DNA of 64,000 nt from Opisthorchis felineus (GCA_004794785.1 SJOL01008988.1:532963-596962), one strand, 5' to 3'; shown: positions 14,718 through 29,200, numbered from the stretch's first letter. Notes: a model not told the origin generated them from the sequence alone. A program made the numbers and translations.

Positions 14718-14918
14718 ATAGCTAGTGGTTTAGGCACGAACTTACTCACCGGAAGGTCCGTGGTTCGAGCCCAAATTTTGCATCTCGAATGCTCGTGTGT
14801 AGGCTTGGGCAACTTGGCAGTATCTCAAACCTTGTTCTTCCATGCGGTGCCATGGCAGCTAGATACCGAAAGGGTGTTACGGCTGAATAATCATTTATTG
14901 TTATTATTATTTCGTCGA
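14718..14918 (+). repeat. SINE family 1 (tRNA-derived), copy with ATT-rich tail
   Basis: It has a tRNA-like head with a B-box-like GGTTCGAGCCC after GACC/CACCGGAAGGTCC, then the family body (TAGGCTTGGGCAACTTGGCAG, CATGGCAGCTAG, CCGAAAGGGTGTTAC, GCTGAA) and a TTATTATTATT tail. It abuts a minus-strand LINE endonuclease fragment on its right and probably inserted into that LINE. Confidence 0.85.
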
Positions 14919-15260
14919 AATGCATCTATCATAATTGAGTCGGTCAATCGAACAACGCAAAGACAACTATTTACTGATATCCAATCCAGTAAAACGCATA
15001 CAGCCCTGGGGCTTAACACAGCGGCCATGCAGCAGATACCACAAGTCACTGCACCAGGACCACCGAGCCCGAAGACGAAGTGTGAGGAATTGTGTGCTTC
15101 CCGAGCAATTTGAGATGTATAACCGGACTGGGATCTACAGTACGTGTTTCCGAGACACAATATACATCTGTCAAAGAGAAACCAAGATTTGAGCAAGGGC
15201 CACCTTTTTCCCAATTTGACCCAGTGTGAACGGTAAAAGCAGCAGTATAAAACAAATGCC
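14919..15260 (-). pseudogene. LINE endonuclease-domain fragment
   Basis: Minus-strand frames contain VYCVSETR near the 5' side and, further on, VLLDWISVNSCLCVVRL. The same motifs occur in the plus-strand LINE at 20590-22610 ([16 protein letters not shown]). They belong to the apurinic-like endonuclease (EEP) domain of an RTE/CR1-like LINE. The fragment has frameshifts and is truncated on its 3' side by the SINE at 14718-14918. Confidence 0.7.
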
Positions 15261-15984
15261 CTGAATTTACTAAGGGCTTTCTTTGATTTATTTTACTGGG
15301 CGGAAGTTCATATATAGAGTGACGATTGGGTAATTGAATGTCTAATTAACCAGGGAGACTGAATCAGAAAAATCAGGACGTGTGTGGAAAATCGGTGAAT
15401 AAAGTATTGCACCCCCTAGGATTCCTTAACATCCAGTCGTTCAGATATTTTGTTGGTACGCCTAAGATTTTTTCAGGCGATCTTAAAAACTGTTTTCAGA
15501 ACGTGTTACGAAAATTTCCGGAATAGTTCAACGTGAAATTATTTTCACTGGGGCGTACAAGGATGTGAAGAGACCTCACCGGAATATTCATAGTTATCAA
15601 AGGTCTATCTGATTAGGGCAACGAAAACATGATGGACAAGGATACGGCCACGCGGCTGAGTAGACATCGTTTACCATCATCATCAGCTGTAATAACCGCG
15701 TACTTGTCGTACAGTGATTATAGCTGCCACACCACTTAAACTGAAGTGCATCCACGTTACAAACGCTATTTCCTTAGCAGAGGAACTATTAGGATGAGCT
15801 AGGCTGGGAATGTGGTTCAGGCTAGTAACCTCATAGATTCCTAGCGCAAACTAGTTCACTGATAGCCACAAACACGGTACTGGAGAGGTCTTTCCAGGCC
15901 CATACCGATAACATCAGGGGATGTTTGTCTTCACTCAGCATTTCCAGGGCTTCTGATTTCTGTTAGGGTGTCTAGGCGGATTGG

Positions 15985-16565
15985 CCTTACACCTTAACAG
16001 CCTACTCGTTAATTCAATGGCTGGCCAACGGCAGTCAAAACCAGCCCTTCAATACTGCCTGGTATTGCTACCCATCGCGATGGATTCGCGAGCACCCCCC
16101 TTCGTTATACAGCTGTTTCGTTGTGTCCACTCCAGTTCGTGCCATAATTCCCAGTTTGTACGAATTTCACATCTACCTGCAAGCGTCTTGTTTATTTATT
16201 GGCTGTCATTTGTCATATACTAATGTTGTGTTAAACTGTTTACTTGCTATTCATTAAACTAACTGTCTCCTAATGTTTTAGCTGATGTACTGAAATTGTT
16301 ATAAGATTAAAGCCAATCATTCGGCAATCCTCCTTCTCTATTTCTGGCTCAATCATTCGGGTGTACAACACCATTGACTATTATGCATCTAGGCTATCGC
16401 CTGCCCTGTGTAGCTACCTTCCTCCCGGTCATACCGGACAACCACGTAACTCTGATGAACTGGTTGAACTATCTTGTTCAACGCGTGGCTCTCATTCCCC
16501 TGTTCTTCTTATCCTCAGTGCACGAAGCTGGAACCACTGTACTTGTGGCTGGTGAACTTAAATGG
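15985..16565 (+). repeat. LINE 3' end fragment
   Basis: Starts with a TTAATTCAATGGCTGGCCAA segment comparable to CAATTCACCAATGGTTAATG at 28605 and ends with AGCTGGAACCACTGTACTTG, comparable to AGCTGGAACCAATGTACCTA at 28792. It is therefore a coding-end and 3' UTR remnant of the LINE family seen more fully at 27500-28860. No usable ORF remains. Confidence 0.5.
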
Positions 16566-17119
16566 ATTTAAATCCAGCAATTCACGATCCGTCCACCCAT
16601 GGATATCGATGTATCAGTAGGTTTTCCCCATTCGCTCCTTGTTTGGATAACCTTATATGAAACATCACTCCTCAAGCCACTTGATCCTAATTACCCAGCC
16701 GAGCAAGCTAAGTGACAAGGTTCAACCGGAACGCAGGACAACTGCGCTCTCGTTACTTGAACCAACTATTGATGTTTCCACTGCATACATACATCTTCAG
16801 TGACTACTGTGTTTATCTATCTGTTTTCACTTTACTGCCTTTCCCTGTTGTTCTCATTGAATGACAGTCTTGTTTGCAAGCCCCAAATCTGACGTCGGTC
16901 CGTCACGGGGACTAGACGTGCTCTAGTAACTGTGGACGCAGACCGAACTAGCCTAATGCATTGTTGGCCATCAGCGTGCAACTCGTGGCGCTTATAGTGT
17001 TCAGCCCATGGTCCTGTCCAATGTAATGGCTTGTTTTCTTTTTATAGATGATCTTTTCCGGTGGTTTAGAGATCCATGGCGCCGTTGGTGCTCGGTGTTG
17101 ATATTTACTTGGTACAGCT

Positions 17120-17207
17120 ATGTGCCTTCCCGCATTTGTTTCTCTCGTACTTCTGGCACTGAAGTTGCATCCTGGTTACACTGCTTCGCCGTGCCTCAGT
17201 TCTTCTG
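17120..17207 (+). CDS. VKR: VKR exon 1: start codon and signal peptide
   Basis: ATG at 17120 opens a peptide with a strongly hydrophobic core ([12 protein letters not shown]) and small residues afterwards (GYTASP), a classic signal peptide. The exon ends in phase 1 before GTAAGA at 17208. TACAG lies directly before the ATG (17113-17117), so a 5' untranslated intron or spliced-leader addition is possible. The downstream intron is only 46 nt. Confidence 0.8.
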
Positions 17208-20200
17208 GTAAGAATGCACTGTTACTTCCCGCTGTGATGTTCATGCATTTTAGAAATTTTAACATGGAACCGGCATTTATATTTCGACAAAAAAACCTTT
17301 ACACTGAAACTTGCGGTCACAGACGACCCGGTGCATCAACTTGTCAATCACATCTTTGCCATTCTCGCGCGTGAGCGCCTGGGCTATCAGAATGTTGAGT
17401 TCGTGCATTTGGAAGAGGACGATGATATTGCACGAACAATAGACGAACTGAAACCCAGTGATAGAAGGTAAATCTTGTTTTTGTTCAAATCTGATCTAAT
17501 CTCGAAAGTTCAGTCGAGTGCTTTATTTCTTACTAGGATTCATTGGATGAACATAGAATAATTGGACACGTGATCTTTTGAGTAAGGCTTGCATGGTGTA
17601 TCATACTAGTTCACGCGCTGCCTGCCGGTTTGCACAGCACTGGTTCTGACCAGCTTATTCAGCTGCGACTTCCCATCACCATCATCGGCAGCATGACATC
17701 AGTGTTCAACACTGATGCTTCGCTGCCGTACAACCACTGCGACATTCCAACTATTCACCATTAGTCAGGTGGTCAGCTGATTAAGTCAACAGCTGGTTAA
17801 AACCAATGTTTCACATCTGACAGTCTTTTTATTATGAAGTACAGTCATGGTAAACTGAATTAGTTCATTTCCTGCTGGTTTTGTTTGTCCGTCTGGATTC
17901 TCTAGCTTTCCCCTGTGCTTCCCTTCACACTTCCCTCCTTGAGTTAGGGATATATGTTAGGGTAGCCAGGATGTATTGGCGAACAGAGATACTGGGGCAA
18001 ATACAATAGCTAACCATAGCCTACTGCGATAGAAAGAACGCGGTTGGGCAGCAGAACTGTATTGACCAGACGTTGGCCTTGTAAAGACCAATTGAATAGC
18101 ACATCATACTTTGTACATGGTAGGCTGGATTTCCAAAGGGCCTACTCAGACGAGATCGACTCAGTTCGATTTTCCAGCCCTGAATCCTATTTCACTGTAC
18201 TTTGATTTTGGATGCTATCCTTAGTGGGATTACGACAGTGTAACTGAACATTTTTTGTATCCGGTAAAGTGACGAAAGACGTGGGGTAGGTGTTAATGGA
18301 TACAACAGAGAAGCTGTCCAAGCTAGCCATTCTCTTCCTTCTACTTCAGTTCTTTAGCCACACATCCAGACCATTCCTATTCAACCATCCTTGTTAACCC
18401 TCCATTGCAGAGCTGAACTGTAACACTCTTTCTACCCCGTCTATTGAACTCCATATAAAGTTTCACCTCCTTAGGCTTTTACTACCTCCAAACTAACGTC
18501 TAGCTCCTCAACCCGCCGTGACGCTTATGTTTCCGTGTTGTTCTTTATCATTCTACTATTTTTGTGGAGTGTGTCTGACAATGGGCTCTCTTCCCTTTGC
18601 GGTCCACTTCTACGTGTGGTAAGATGCCTTATTCTAGATTCGACTCCCTGATGAGACGAATTTTGTGGATCGATTTTTTCAAAGCCATCACTCGTTTTCA
18701 CACCATCCTTTTCAGTCATACCTCTTTGCCAAATGTACACTTGAATCTACTCCTATGGCTTCCCAGTGGAATTGATATCAACCACTGGGCACCACCGTCA
18801 ACCATCACTGATCACGGTCCCCTTGGGCCTACACGTCAGTGGGAATTGAGATCTCAGTCCGAGGTGAGTGATCGTCAGTGCCTTCAGTCCCTTTTCGCAA
18901 CCCTCCCACCTTCATTGAGAATGGTGCAATAATGCATGCCTCAAATTCTTGAACGAATCACTATTACTAAGACTCACAGCATGTTACGTGATATTTCTTT
19001 AAACTCATACATTGCAGTCCAAAGTTAGTGGTTTTAGATTTGAATGTCTCGTTTTCAGTTGGAAGTGCTGATATCATTCTTATCATTACGGTGAAGCTCC
19101 TCAACTAGCCCTGCTTACGGAGGAGTAATGAGGTTTTCCAAATTACAGAACTACGGCGTCATATGGACAGTCTCGTCAGCCAGTACCTTCAGGCTTCCAC
19201 ACAAAAGGTTCCATTTCAACCTCCCACATCTGATCTTCTCGCTGTTTGGAGCTTGGCATCCAAACGACCGTCCCCAGTGTCCATGCACCGCAAAAGCAAG
19301 TTGGAAATGTAAGAAATGTTGCAGCGCGGCCCTTCATAATAGAACATTTCCTCAACCGATGAGCCGGCAAATGGATAAAGTCAGCGAGTATCTGGTCGCT
19401 CGGGTACATGTATATATGGATAGTTTAGTGAAATCCGAGCCAAGTTAGGCCCCGAAATCCACCCTTGAATACACATGATTGTGGTGAGGAATCAAGCGGG
19501 GTTACGGCGTGACGGGAGCAGATTTCGACGCCACAGGGTACTAGGTATCAATTTCGCCGTCCAGCATCATTACCGAGTGCGTTTCATTAAATTTAATCGC
19601 CTTAATTGCGGCCACGGTAGCTCAGTGCTTAAGGCGCGAACCTACTGACCGAAGATCTATGGTTCGATTCCAGCCCCGGCATCTCGACTGTTCCTTTCTA
19701 GGCTTGGCAACCTGGTAGTATCCCAGACCTCGGGCTTTCTTAGGGTGGCATGGCATCTAAGCACCGGAAGGGCACTACAGCTGAACGATTAATTATCCTA
19801 CTTCTGCCAGTTGACGTAGGTGTAGACAATTCCTCCAGGTTTTAATACAGAAGGCTATTCCTCTTGAAGACACTTCAATCCAGTTATGTGCACCGACCAA
19901 AAGAATCGAACTTCCGAGGCTCCCTCCGGTCATTTGCGATTGTATGGTACCGTGTTAGCTCCAAAACGATCTTTGATCTGTTATTGCAGAAGATGCAGAA
20001 TTGTGTCTTCAGATGGCCACACGGATATTCTTCACTACCTTGCCGGCACTTCTGAGAGCGGCGGTTCAGCGACTCGTAGGGAGTTTGATACCGTCACCAG
20101 GAGACCCCCTTACTGTGATGTGGCGGTTTCTGTGCCTACGTGACCCATTGATCTGTGCTGGGTGGTGTCCGTACGACATTCACAGGGTCTCTCATACCAG

Positions 20201-23200
20201 TTTGATCAATGGTTACAGGTCTGACCAGAACAGCGTCCTGGTCCTCCAGGTTGGGGGTTGGAGCATGTGTGGCGGCTTGTTCTATAAAAGTCGTAATATA
20301 CTTGCATGCCCCACCACACACCGCTGCCTTGCAGTCAGGCTTCTGAGCCGAAGGCTTTGGTTAAGGATCCTAATCGTCCCCTTGTCTATGTGTAGGCGCA
20401 GTGACAGTATCTCAGTCCACGTACAAGCATGAATTGCACACATAAACTAAACTCATGCCACATCGGCCGTTGCGTGGATTCACCAGACGAGTTGCCTCAC
20501 TTGCTGCATACAGCTGACGGGTAAGCAAAAACAGGCTACTACTGACTCCTTCCTCCTTATACTTTCACCTATTTCCTCTTCTACCCTACACCACCCCAAT
20601 TTGAGTATTCTCTCCGCAGGTCTCAGCACTAGGGCTGACCGCTTTGTTGGCCATGCATTACGATCAGCTGCGGCTTCTGTGCGTCCAACTTCATTGACGA
20701 CCCTAAACACTTTGAAGTCTGTTTTCAAACCCCGGAAGCCGGTCTACTTGACTGCCTTTAATATTCACACACTGAAGCATGCGGGACAACAAGCGGTTCT
20801 TGCTCGTGCGCTGTATTACTTCTGCATTCTTGTATGTTGTCTTTCAGGACGCAGGTGCCGTGATTGAACTGACTGCCCCTCGCTCTCTTCTAGGTTCCGG
20901 GTGCGCACCTCTGGTGATCCAGAGGCCGCGGTATGTATTGTACTGAGCGACCAGGCAGAAGCGTCTCTGCTCGACTGGATAACCGTTGATAGTCGGCTTT
21001 GTGCGGTTCGCTTGGCAAGGTCTGTAAAGAATCTCGAGAAAGCGAGGTCCATCGCAAACCTTTTATTGTGTCTGCTTACGCCCCAAAGGACTGTAGCTCT
21101 GAAACTGGCAAAGACGGCTGCTACGACCCTCTAGGTGCTCTTTTACAACGGGTTAAAAGCTCAGACATCGTTGTGGCTGGTGGTGACATGAATGCTCAGG
21201 TAGGTAGACCAAGAGCTACTGAGGCCCAACTAGGTGGTCTTCTTGGGTTGGACACGAGACACACGGACAACGGAGATCGCCTGCTTCAATTGTGTGCCGA
21301 CCACAGACTGTTCCTTTGCAGTACCGATTTCCTGAGCAGCGGAAATCGCTTGACAACGTAGTACCCACCAATGAACCAGCTCTGTATCCAAATAGACCAC
21401 ATCGCTGTCAGTTACCGGTGGCGAGGGTCGATTACTGCCTACCGCTCCTTCTGGAATACGAGAGTGGACTCCGGACACGTACTTGTCCGCCGCTGCTTTT
21501 CATTGTGTCTTTCTGATCTACGAAGAACACGCACACCTAGCTTAGCTCTCAGAACAGGCTCCTCGAACGCCTGCCAGATTGTCCGATTTTGGATATTAAC
21601 GGCCACTGGGAACAGATCTCCAAAGCGTTACTCGAAGCCGGAACTGTTGTTCGCAGTACAACCCAGCTGGACTCACCTAAACGTTGGATCTTTGATAAGT
21701 CCATGGCTTTGCTGGAGGCCGGGCGACATATTCTTTCGGGGCGCAACCATCACTCAACCCGACACATCATCCGACGCCAGGTGAAACTGAGTGTCCGTGC
21801 AGACCGAGAAGCTTGGTGAACCCGAACTGCTGAAGAAGTGGAAGGTGCAAATAATGTTAGAAACTTCCGCAGACTGTTCTACTTGATTCGTTCGACTGGT
21901 CCTTGTAAGGCTCTTGTCATCAAAACTATCAGTGACTAGGATGACTGTCTGACATTTAGAAATAGATAGCTTTGGGCACAATACTTCGAACAGCAATTCA
22001 TTTGGCCACCTGCTCCCTCTAATACGGAATGCCGGCCTTCAACAGAAGGGTGGACTATGAAACCTCCTTCAGCCTTAGAAGTGTCCGAATGTATATTCAT
22101 ACTCAAGCGTCATCATTCTTCTGGTCCTGGCGACATTCCACCTGCTCTGTTCAGGGATGGAGGTGAAATTCTCATCTATTGCCTGTCTACCGTCTGCGTG
22201 TCCCCGTCTATCTGGGAGAAATAGACTACTCCAGACAACTGGGCTGAATCTGTAATAGTGCCCATTTTCAAAAAGGTTACTCTCAGTGAGTGCAGTAACC
22301 ACAGAGGCGTCAGTTTGACTCCCGCTGTAACAAGGATTGTGGCATCACTGATTCTTTGCCGTCTTACGGCAGCACGCGAAGCATTGACCACTGAGCGTCA
22401 AGTGAGGTCTTCACACTCCGTCAGGTGTCAGGGAAATGTCATATGCATAGACACTCCACAATGTTGGTCTATTTAAACTTCAATGGTACGTTCGATCCTT
22501 TCGATCGATCACTTCTGTTAGCCACACTTGTTCAGCAGATGATGCCCAGAATCTGGTCCCTATATTCACATACTCCTGAGCGTGTTTGTGTGTGGTGAAA
22601 TCTTTTAAACCTTTCTTATAAACTGTGGGGTCCACTCCCTCCTTTCTAGCCCTGAGCCCTATTCTTTCTCATGGTTAGTGGGCTGTCCCTAACGCGTATT
22701 GGGATTTTCCTGGAAGATTCCGAAAACGTTTTTTACGTTGTTTTTTTATACTTCATATGTATAGCTCAGCATGAATCCACCTCATTTCCCGATGCAATAA
22801 TGTCAACCTTGACTTGAACCACCAAAGTCGAGAAATTTTCTACTGTAAACTGATTAATAATGTTAACTGAATTTTTCGCAAACGACTGAAGAGCGATGCA
22901 AACTGAAACACAATCGACCTTAGATCGACGAGTTCACTTCACTTCACTTATTTAAAAAACAACCATTTATTTTTGCCCCCTAGTTTTCCGGGTCATCGCG
23001 ATCCAAGAAAAACACCTGGTCTTTCAAATTTGAAAACTCATGTTCAGAAAACCCGTCTGCATATTTTGAACGGATTTCTGCTCTTATTGATCGAGGTGAG
23101 TTTTCTCGCTCCACAAGGTTTACAAAGTTTGGTTGTCTACCCAACTAGACCGATGTATCGATTAACCGGCCAGATAGTTTTTTCTCTCACACGCTTTCGT

Positions 23201-26200
23201 TGTTAGCTGATCTTAGACCATATGTCATTGGAATTTGTAATGTGTTCAGTTGGATGACCATAATTCACGATGCCAAGAATCATGCAATCGCGTGCAATTT
23301 CTGTAAGCTGATGTTGAGTGTCAGATCTGATTTACTTCAGTCCCTTTAGGCGCATACAAATGTCTTATTGATTGTACGCAAATTTGTCGCGAGAAAGCAT
23401 CCTTTTTGGTTTCATCGAACAAGCAGTACATGAATTCCAGCCGTAGTACCACCATGTCCCGACCATTCTCCATATGTTACAAGTAATCGGTTGCTTTGAT
23501 GGAGTCCTCGATAGCGGACAGGCCCTCGACTTGGCTTTTTACCACCTTCGCCAGCGCATGTGCGCACCGTTAGGTGCATTGTCACACCTGTCGCTGCAAG
23601 AACTCATGAACAGTGTACACTTTTAATCGTAAAACAGCTCTTTTCGTCTTGGTGGAATTGTCCGGAATCCATGCAGATGTAGAACCGTCCATTCTAACAT
23701 ATCGAGGTCTCTGATACCCGACTGACGAACAGGATTATGCCAGCAAGACAGTCAGGTGATCGTTATTGATTCATGAGGACCGCCTGAATTAGTCGCAGAC
23801 TGAATGACGAGTGGGTGCAAATAACGGTCTTGTATAAGGATCGACAACCGTTGCTCAGCCTGAATCCCACACACGGGTCGCCATTCATGAGTCCGGAATT
23901 CTATGGCTTGAGATAGATCAGCGGTTAAGGCGCGAATTTACTGGCCGGAAGGACCTTGTTTCGAACGCCCTCCCCCGGCATCCCGACTGCTCCTATCTCA
24001 GTTTGGGCAGCCTGGCAGTATCACGGCCCTCATACTTCCCTTCGATGACATGGCAGCTAGGAACCGAAAGGGTGTTAAAGCCAGGCGGTCATTTTTAGTG
24101 CTACAACTGACCTCCGAAATGCTGAAAGCAAGAAATCAAACGAAGTACCAACCTAGGCAACTGAGACACCCAGGACCACTATGTGAGGCTGTTCAGCTCT
24201 TTAAGTAAACCGAGAATGCGAGAAGTGAAGCAGTGGATAAAACCAAGTCTGTATTTTTGGTGGGCATGGTCGTTTTGCTCTGGACTATCGGTGACTTGCT
24301 CATGCTCACCAGTCTCACGTCGGCTTATTGAGACCGAAATCTCATGAAAGTTGATGTTATGTCAGAATGGTAGGACTCATATATTTTTCAGTTGGAAACT
24401 GCTTCACAAAGTTTTAGCGTTTTCACTGTACAATGCGTTAGAAATTAGGGGAATATCACGGCCCAAATGACCTTTTAGACTGATTTACGAAGTTGGAGTC
24501 GCAGGTCGTGTTTCGACTTTCATGAGCGCGGTCTGAAGATCTTGGTTGAGCTAACTTGCGTGGTGATGGATATCACATAAACGCCGAGTAGCCAAGTAGA
24601 CTCTCTGTTTGGCCGCTGAGAATGCTATTCGGACAGAAACGAGTGACGTGTCCGGTGGCTTGACCAGTAAAGATGTTGAGATTAAGTTGTACTTCAAGCA
24701 TCTTTTATTGAATATGCGGTGGTTCTCCCAGTTTGTCTCTAACCTTTCCAATCGAACTTAGTCACTTGACAATTTGCGAGCACACGGTCCGTAGCTGTTT
24801 TCAGTCAACTGGAAAAAGTTTGAAACTGATTGAGAAGTCATCTTTTCAGACGGATTTGGCGCACTAGGTCAGTGTTGAAGGTCATTTAAAGGGTCTACGG
24901 TTAATGGGTTGGGGGAGTTTTTCAAATTATTTTTGATCGAGTTTGGTTTCTTAATCTTCCTGTTCAAGGTGCTTCAACTGACGATTCACCCTGGGTACCA
25001 CTGGTGGATTTCCTTGGTCTCTGTGGGCTTGTAAGTGCTACGACAATTTATTTGGGAGGGGGAAAGGTGGGTGAGATTAAGTACAATTCAAATCTAAGCT
25101 ACTCCTGTTAATGACCCCTCTTTCTGATAACCGCACACAACCACGTGTCAGCTTGACTGATCTAAAACCGTTCTCCACACGCTTACCAGTTCTACTCCTT
25201 CTATTAGCGCTGGGATTATTGACGATTTCCACCGTCTCAGCGATCAGCCTCTGTGGCGTGGACAATAGTCCTCGCCTCAAAACCTCAACATTTTCTAAAC
25301 CAATTTTGTGTTCCGTGTCCAGTGTATGTTCCTCCATTGCTGAGTCCGTCAGTAACGCTCGACATTCATCTGCGTTTCTCGGCGACCTGTTTATTTTTCT
25401 TCTGTGCACTCCGATTCTGGTGTGAAGTGTCTTGGCCATCCGTCCTATGTAGACCTTAGCGAAGTTGTTAAAATCCATAATTTTCCCTCCGTTTCTTGTT
25501 GCCGTTTGAAATCGATTTCAGAGAGCCTTGGTAAACAATCGGTGGATTTATTGCTGGGCAACGTCTCGCTTTTGACACAAAAGCTTCGTCAGGCCAATTG
25601 AGTAAGTAATCAGGTTGATCGATTTTTAAGGCAGTCAGGGAACCAATCCGTGAGATTTCTTATGACTAGCCGACTTGATCAGTACTGGATGTCGGTCTCA
25701 AGTTCTTGTTTAGTGGTTAGTGGGGATGACTAATATCTACGATAGATTGGTTAGAGGAGCTTTTCCGGTCTAAGATACTAGGTCTTAAACTACTCCTCAG
25801 CACACCTAAAAGCAGTATATGCTGGGTAGTTTCAACGATGTTTAGTAGAGTAAGAGCACCGTGCACAGAGGAGGTCGACCGAAGAGCAGCACAACTTGAG
25901 TTAAAAAAGCGACTTTAAGATAGCGGATACCCAGTGGGTTTAAATAAGCGGCAACTAAGACGGTTATTGGTCCCAACATCAAGGCCCAACAAGGAGTGGA
26001 TCGGAACAGCAGTCATTCCATACAAAACAGGGACATCTGAAGTCATTAGAAGGGTACTGAATACGGCTAGCATTAGAGTAGCATTCCAAAAAAGGGAAAG
26101 ACTTTACGCAGTTGAAGGATCGCCTTCCGGTTGATAGGACTAGGAATAGTGTATACAAAATAAGTTGTACCGTCTGTACGAAGGTTTATATAGGTCAGAC

Positions 26201-29200
26201 AGCCAGGGAATTGCACACCAGAATCGGTGAGCATATGCGATGCATTAACAGACCACCGAGAAACGTAGATGAATATCAGGCGTTAGTCAAAGATTCGGCA
26301 TTGGCAGGGCATGCGCTAGACACTGGATAGACACTAGACACTAGACACAGGATAAATTTAGAAAATGTGGACGTTCTTAGACGGGAACTAAAATTCACAC
26401 TACAGCGACTAGTGGCCAAGGCGGTGGAAATCGCCAACCATCCCAGCGTAAATAGAATAGAGAGCGTAGAACTTGCAAGCGTGTGGAGAGTGGTTTCAGA
26501 TCAGCCGAGATGACACGAGGTGGTGTGCAGTTATCAGCAAAATGGTCTGGGTCTGAAAGTACAAAATTCAAGCATAGTATGATCCACTTAACCCCCCCCC
26601 CCCCCCCCAAGGTCGAAAAATCCTGATTCAAATTGATGAAAAACTCCCCTAACCAATCTATCGTAAGTGTTAGTCATCCCCAATAACCAATAAACAGGAA
26701 CTTGAGACCGACATCCAGTACTGATCAAGTCGGCTAGTCATAAGAAATCTCACGGATTGGTTCCCTGACTTCCTTAAAACCCGATCAACCTGGTTACTTA
26801 CTCACTTGGCCTGACGAAGCTTTTGTGTCAAAAGCGAAACGTTGCCCAGCAATAAATCCACCGGTTGTTTACGAAGCCTCTCTGAAACGATGACTACCCA
26901 ATCGGTCCCAGACATTTTCCAATTGATTTGAAGTCTAGCTTTTGTTATTTTGCGCCTGAGTAGGTTCATCCGAAGCTCAGCTTCCCACAGAACTTTGACA
27001 GAGAGAGAGAAAAAAAATGGTATCGTAAAACCCGCGTGCATACTGTGGGCCAGTGAGCATACTCAATTCATTCACTCAGTATGTTCAGATTATCTTATCC
27101 GCTATACTGTCGTCCTCTTCTTTATCACCTGTAAAGACGCTGCAGCCCAACGCCCATTCGGATTTCATGTTCTACTTCGTAGAATATGTAGAATATGTCG
27201 CTTACCTTCATTAGTTGTCACGTGCCGTTTTTTCCATGTACTACTGCTCAAGATGGCTTAGTAGTTAAGGCGCGAACTACTGACCGGAAGGCCCATGGCT
27301 CGTACCCAATCACAGCATCTCGATTGCTCCTGTTCACGTTTTGGCAACCTAGTAGCATCTCAGCCCTCCTACTTCCTTCGAGTGGCATGGCAGCTGAGCT
27401 GGACGATTATTCATTATTATGATAGTTATTATTACTATTACCGTTTCATTTGTTCCTCCATAATTGATTGTTGTGGATTCGTGAGAATCAGGCTGCGTTT
27501 CGCCCTGGCTGAGGATGCATCTTTACCTTGAGACAAATTCTTGAACAGCGCCACTCCTTCAGACGTCTCACGTTGATTACCTTTGTTGATCTGAAAGCTG
27601 CTTTTGATTATGTCAATCATCAGAAACTTTGGCAGTGTCTGACGATCAAGGGTGTCCCTTCCAAACTTACAACTCTTATGAGGGCACTGTATGCGAACTC
27701 CTGTGGGCGCGTGCGATTATACGGAATGCTTTCGCCTGAGTTCACGTTCAGTGGTGCAAGACAAGGCTGTCCTTTCTCACCCTTCCTCTTCAACTTTGTT
27801 ATTGATATGCTGCTTGAAATTTCTCTGCCTCAGAAGTCGAAATGCTCCCGGGACGTTCGCTCGTAGACACTGAGTATGCGGACGATATTGCCCTCCTTGA
27901 TTCAGATCCTTCAAAAATGCAAACCATTCGAAACAATCTAAGTAACTGCCGCACGGTTTGGCATGCGTTTCACACCTGCAGTGTGTAAAGTGCTCCTACA
28001 ATACTGGGTTGGACCAAACCCAAACCTCATGCTTACAGGCGAGGCAATCAACGTGGTAGATAAATTTGTTTATCTGGACAGTTGTATAAGTTGCGGTGGA
28101 CTGGCTGGAGATGAGATTACTTCTCGAATCGGGAAGGCCATGGCAGCTTTTGCCAACCCCCGACACCTATGGCGCCGACATGACGTCAGTTTGTCTCTCA
28201 AGGATAGAGTTTACACTGCGGCGGTGCGATCCATACTGCTTTATGGATCAGAAACGTGACCTCTACGCGCAGAGGACGTACGAAAGCTGTCAGTGTTTGA
28301 CCATCGGTATCTTCGAAGTATTGGTCAGGTCTGGTGGGAACATCGCATTAGCAATGCGATGTTCCCAGATGGTCTTGGGAAGAAGGAACTCTCCCACGAT
28401 AGATGAATTGCTCACGCTTCATAGGTTACGCTGGTTGGGACATGTACTCTGTATGCCAGAAGGCCGTCTGCCTCGCAGAGCTCTTTTCGCCCAGCCCTGT
28501 GCTGAATGGAAGCGACCGAGAGGTGGCAACGAAGTACGAAAACACTAACCAGCAAACTTAGTCGGGTCGGAAACTGCCGCATCCCTGAATGGGGACCCCG
28601 GTACTCAATTCACCAATGGTTAATGACACTGGCAGAAATGGCCCAATCGCACTTTCAATGAGGCTCGTGCATCAAAGCCATCGCCTTCAATTCGTAGCTA
28701 CCCGATTCCCAAACTAACTGAACGTGCCATCGCCTCGAAGGTTTGACCGTATCTCCCACACTCTCCCACTTCCTGGTTATCTAAACTGTAGCAGCTGGAA
28801 CCAATGTACCTATGGTACCCGATTTATTGCTGATAAATTGAATTGAATTGAATGTTGCTGCCAAGTCAATAGCCCACAAAATTTCAAACCCATTTAGGTA
28901 TTTGCAATGACACAGAGAACTGGAATAAGTCACCCCTACGGTTCTTTGCAACTACCTGGGTTTCTCATGGTAACGCTACAGTCTTGGGCGACACGGAAAC
29001 CGCATAACTCGTTTTTCAGTTTAGACACAGTCAGCGTAAACAAATAACAGGGACTATCTCCAGTATGTTTGCGTTTGAACGGCATAATCGATTCGCGTCA
29101 TTTTTTATCACAAGGCTGGAAGCAGCCTGGATTACAAATTTATGGAATGATAATCTGCTACCTGAAACCCAATAAATGTTTTATTTCCGTGGGCGATGCT

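Noticed and set aside
14718..14790. tRNA gene
   Set aside because: A and B boxes present here and in the other SINE heads, but no complete cloverleaf; a fixed SINE body follows in every copy.
18597..18932. 111-codon plus-strand ORF as a missing VKR exon
   Set aside because: Composition does not resemble a VFT and no good acceptor/donor pair fits phase 2 on both sides.
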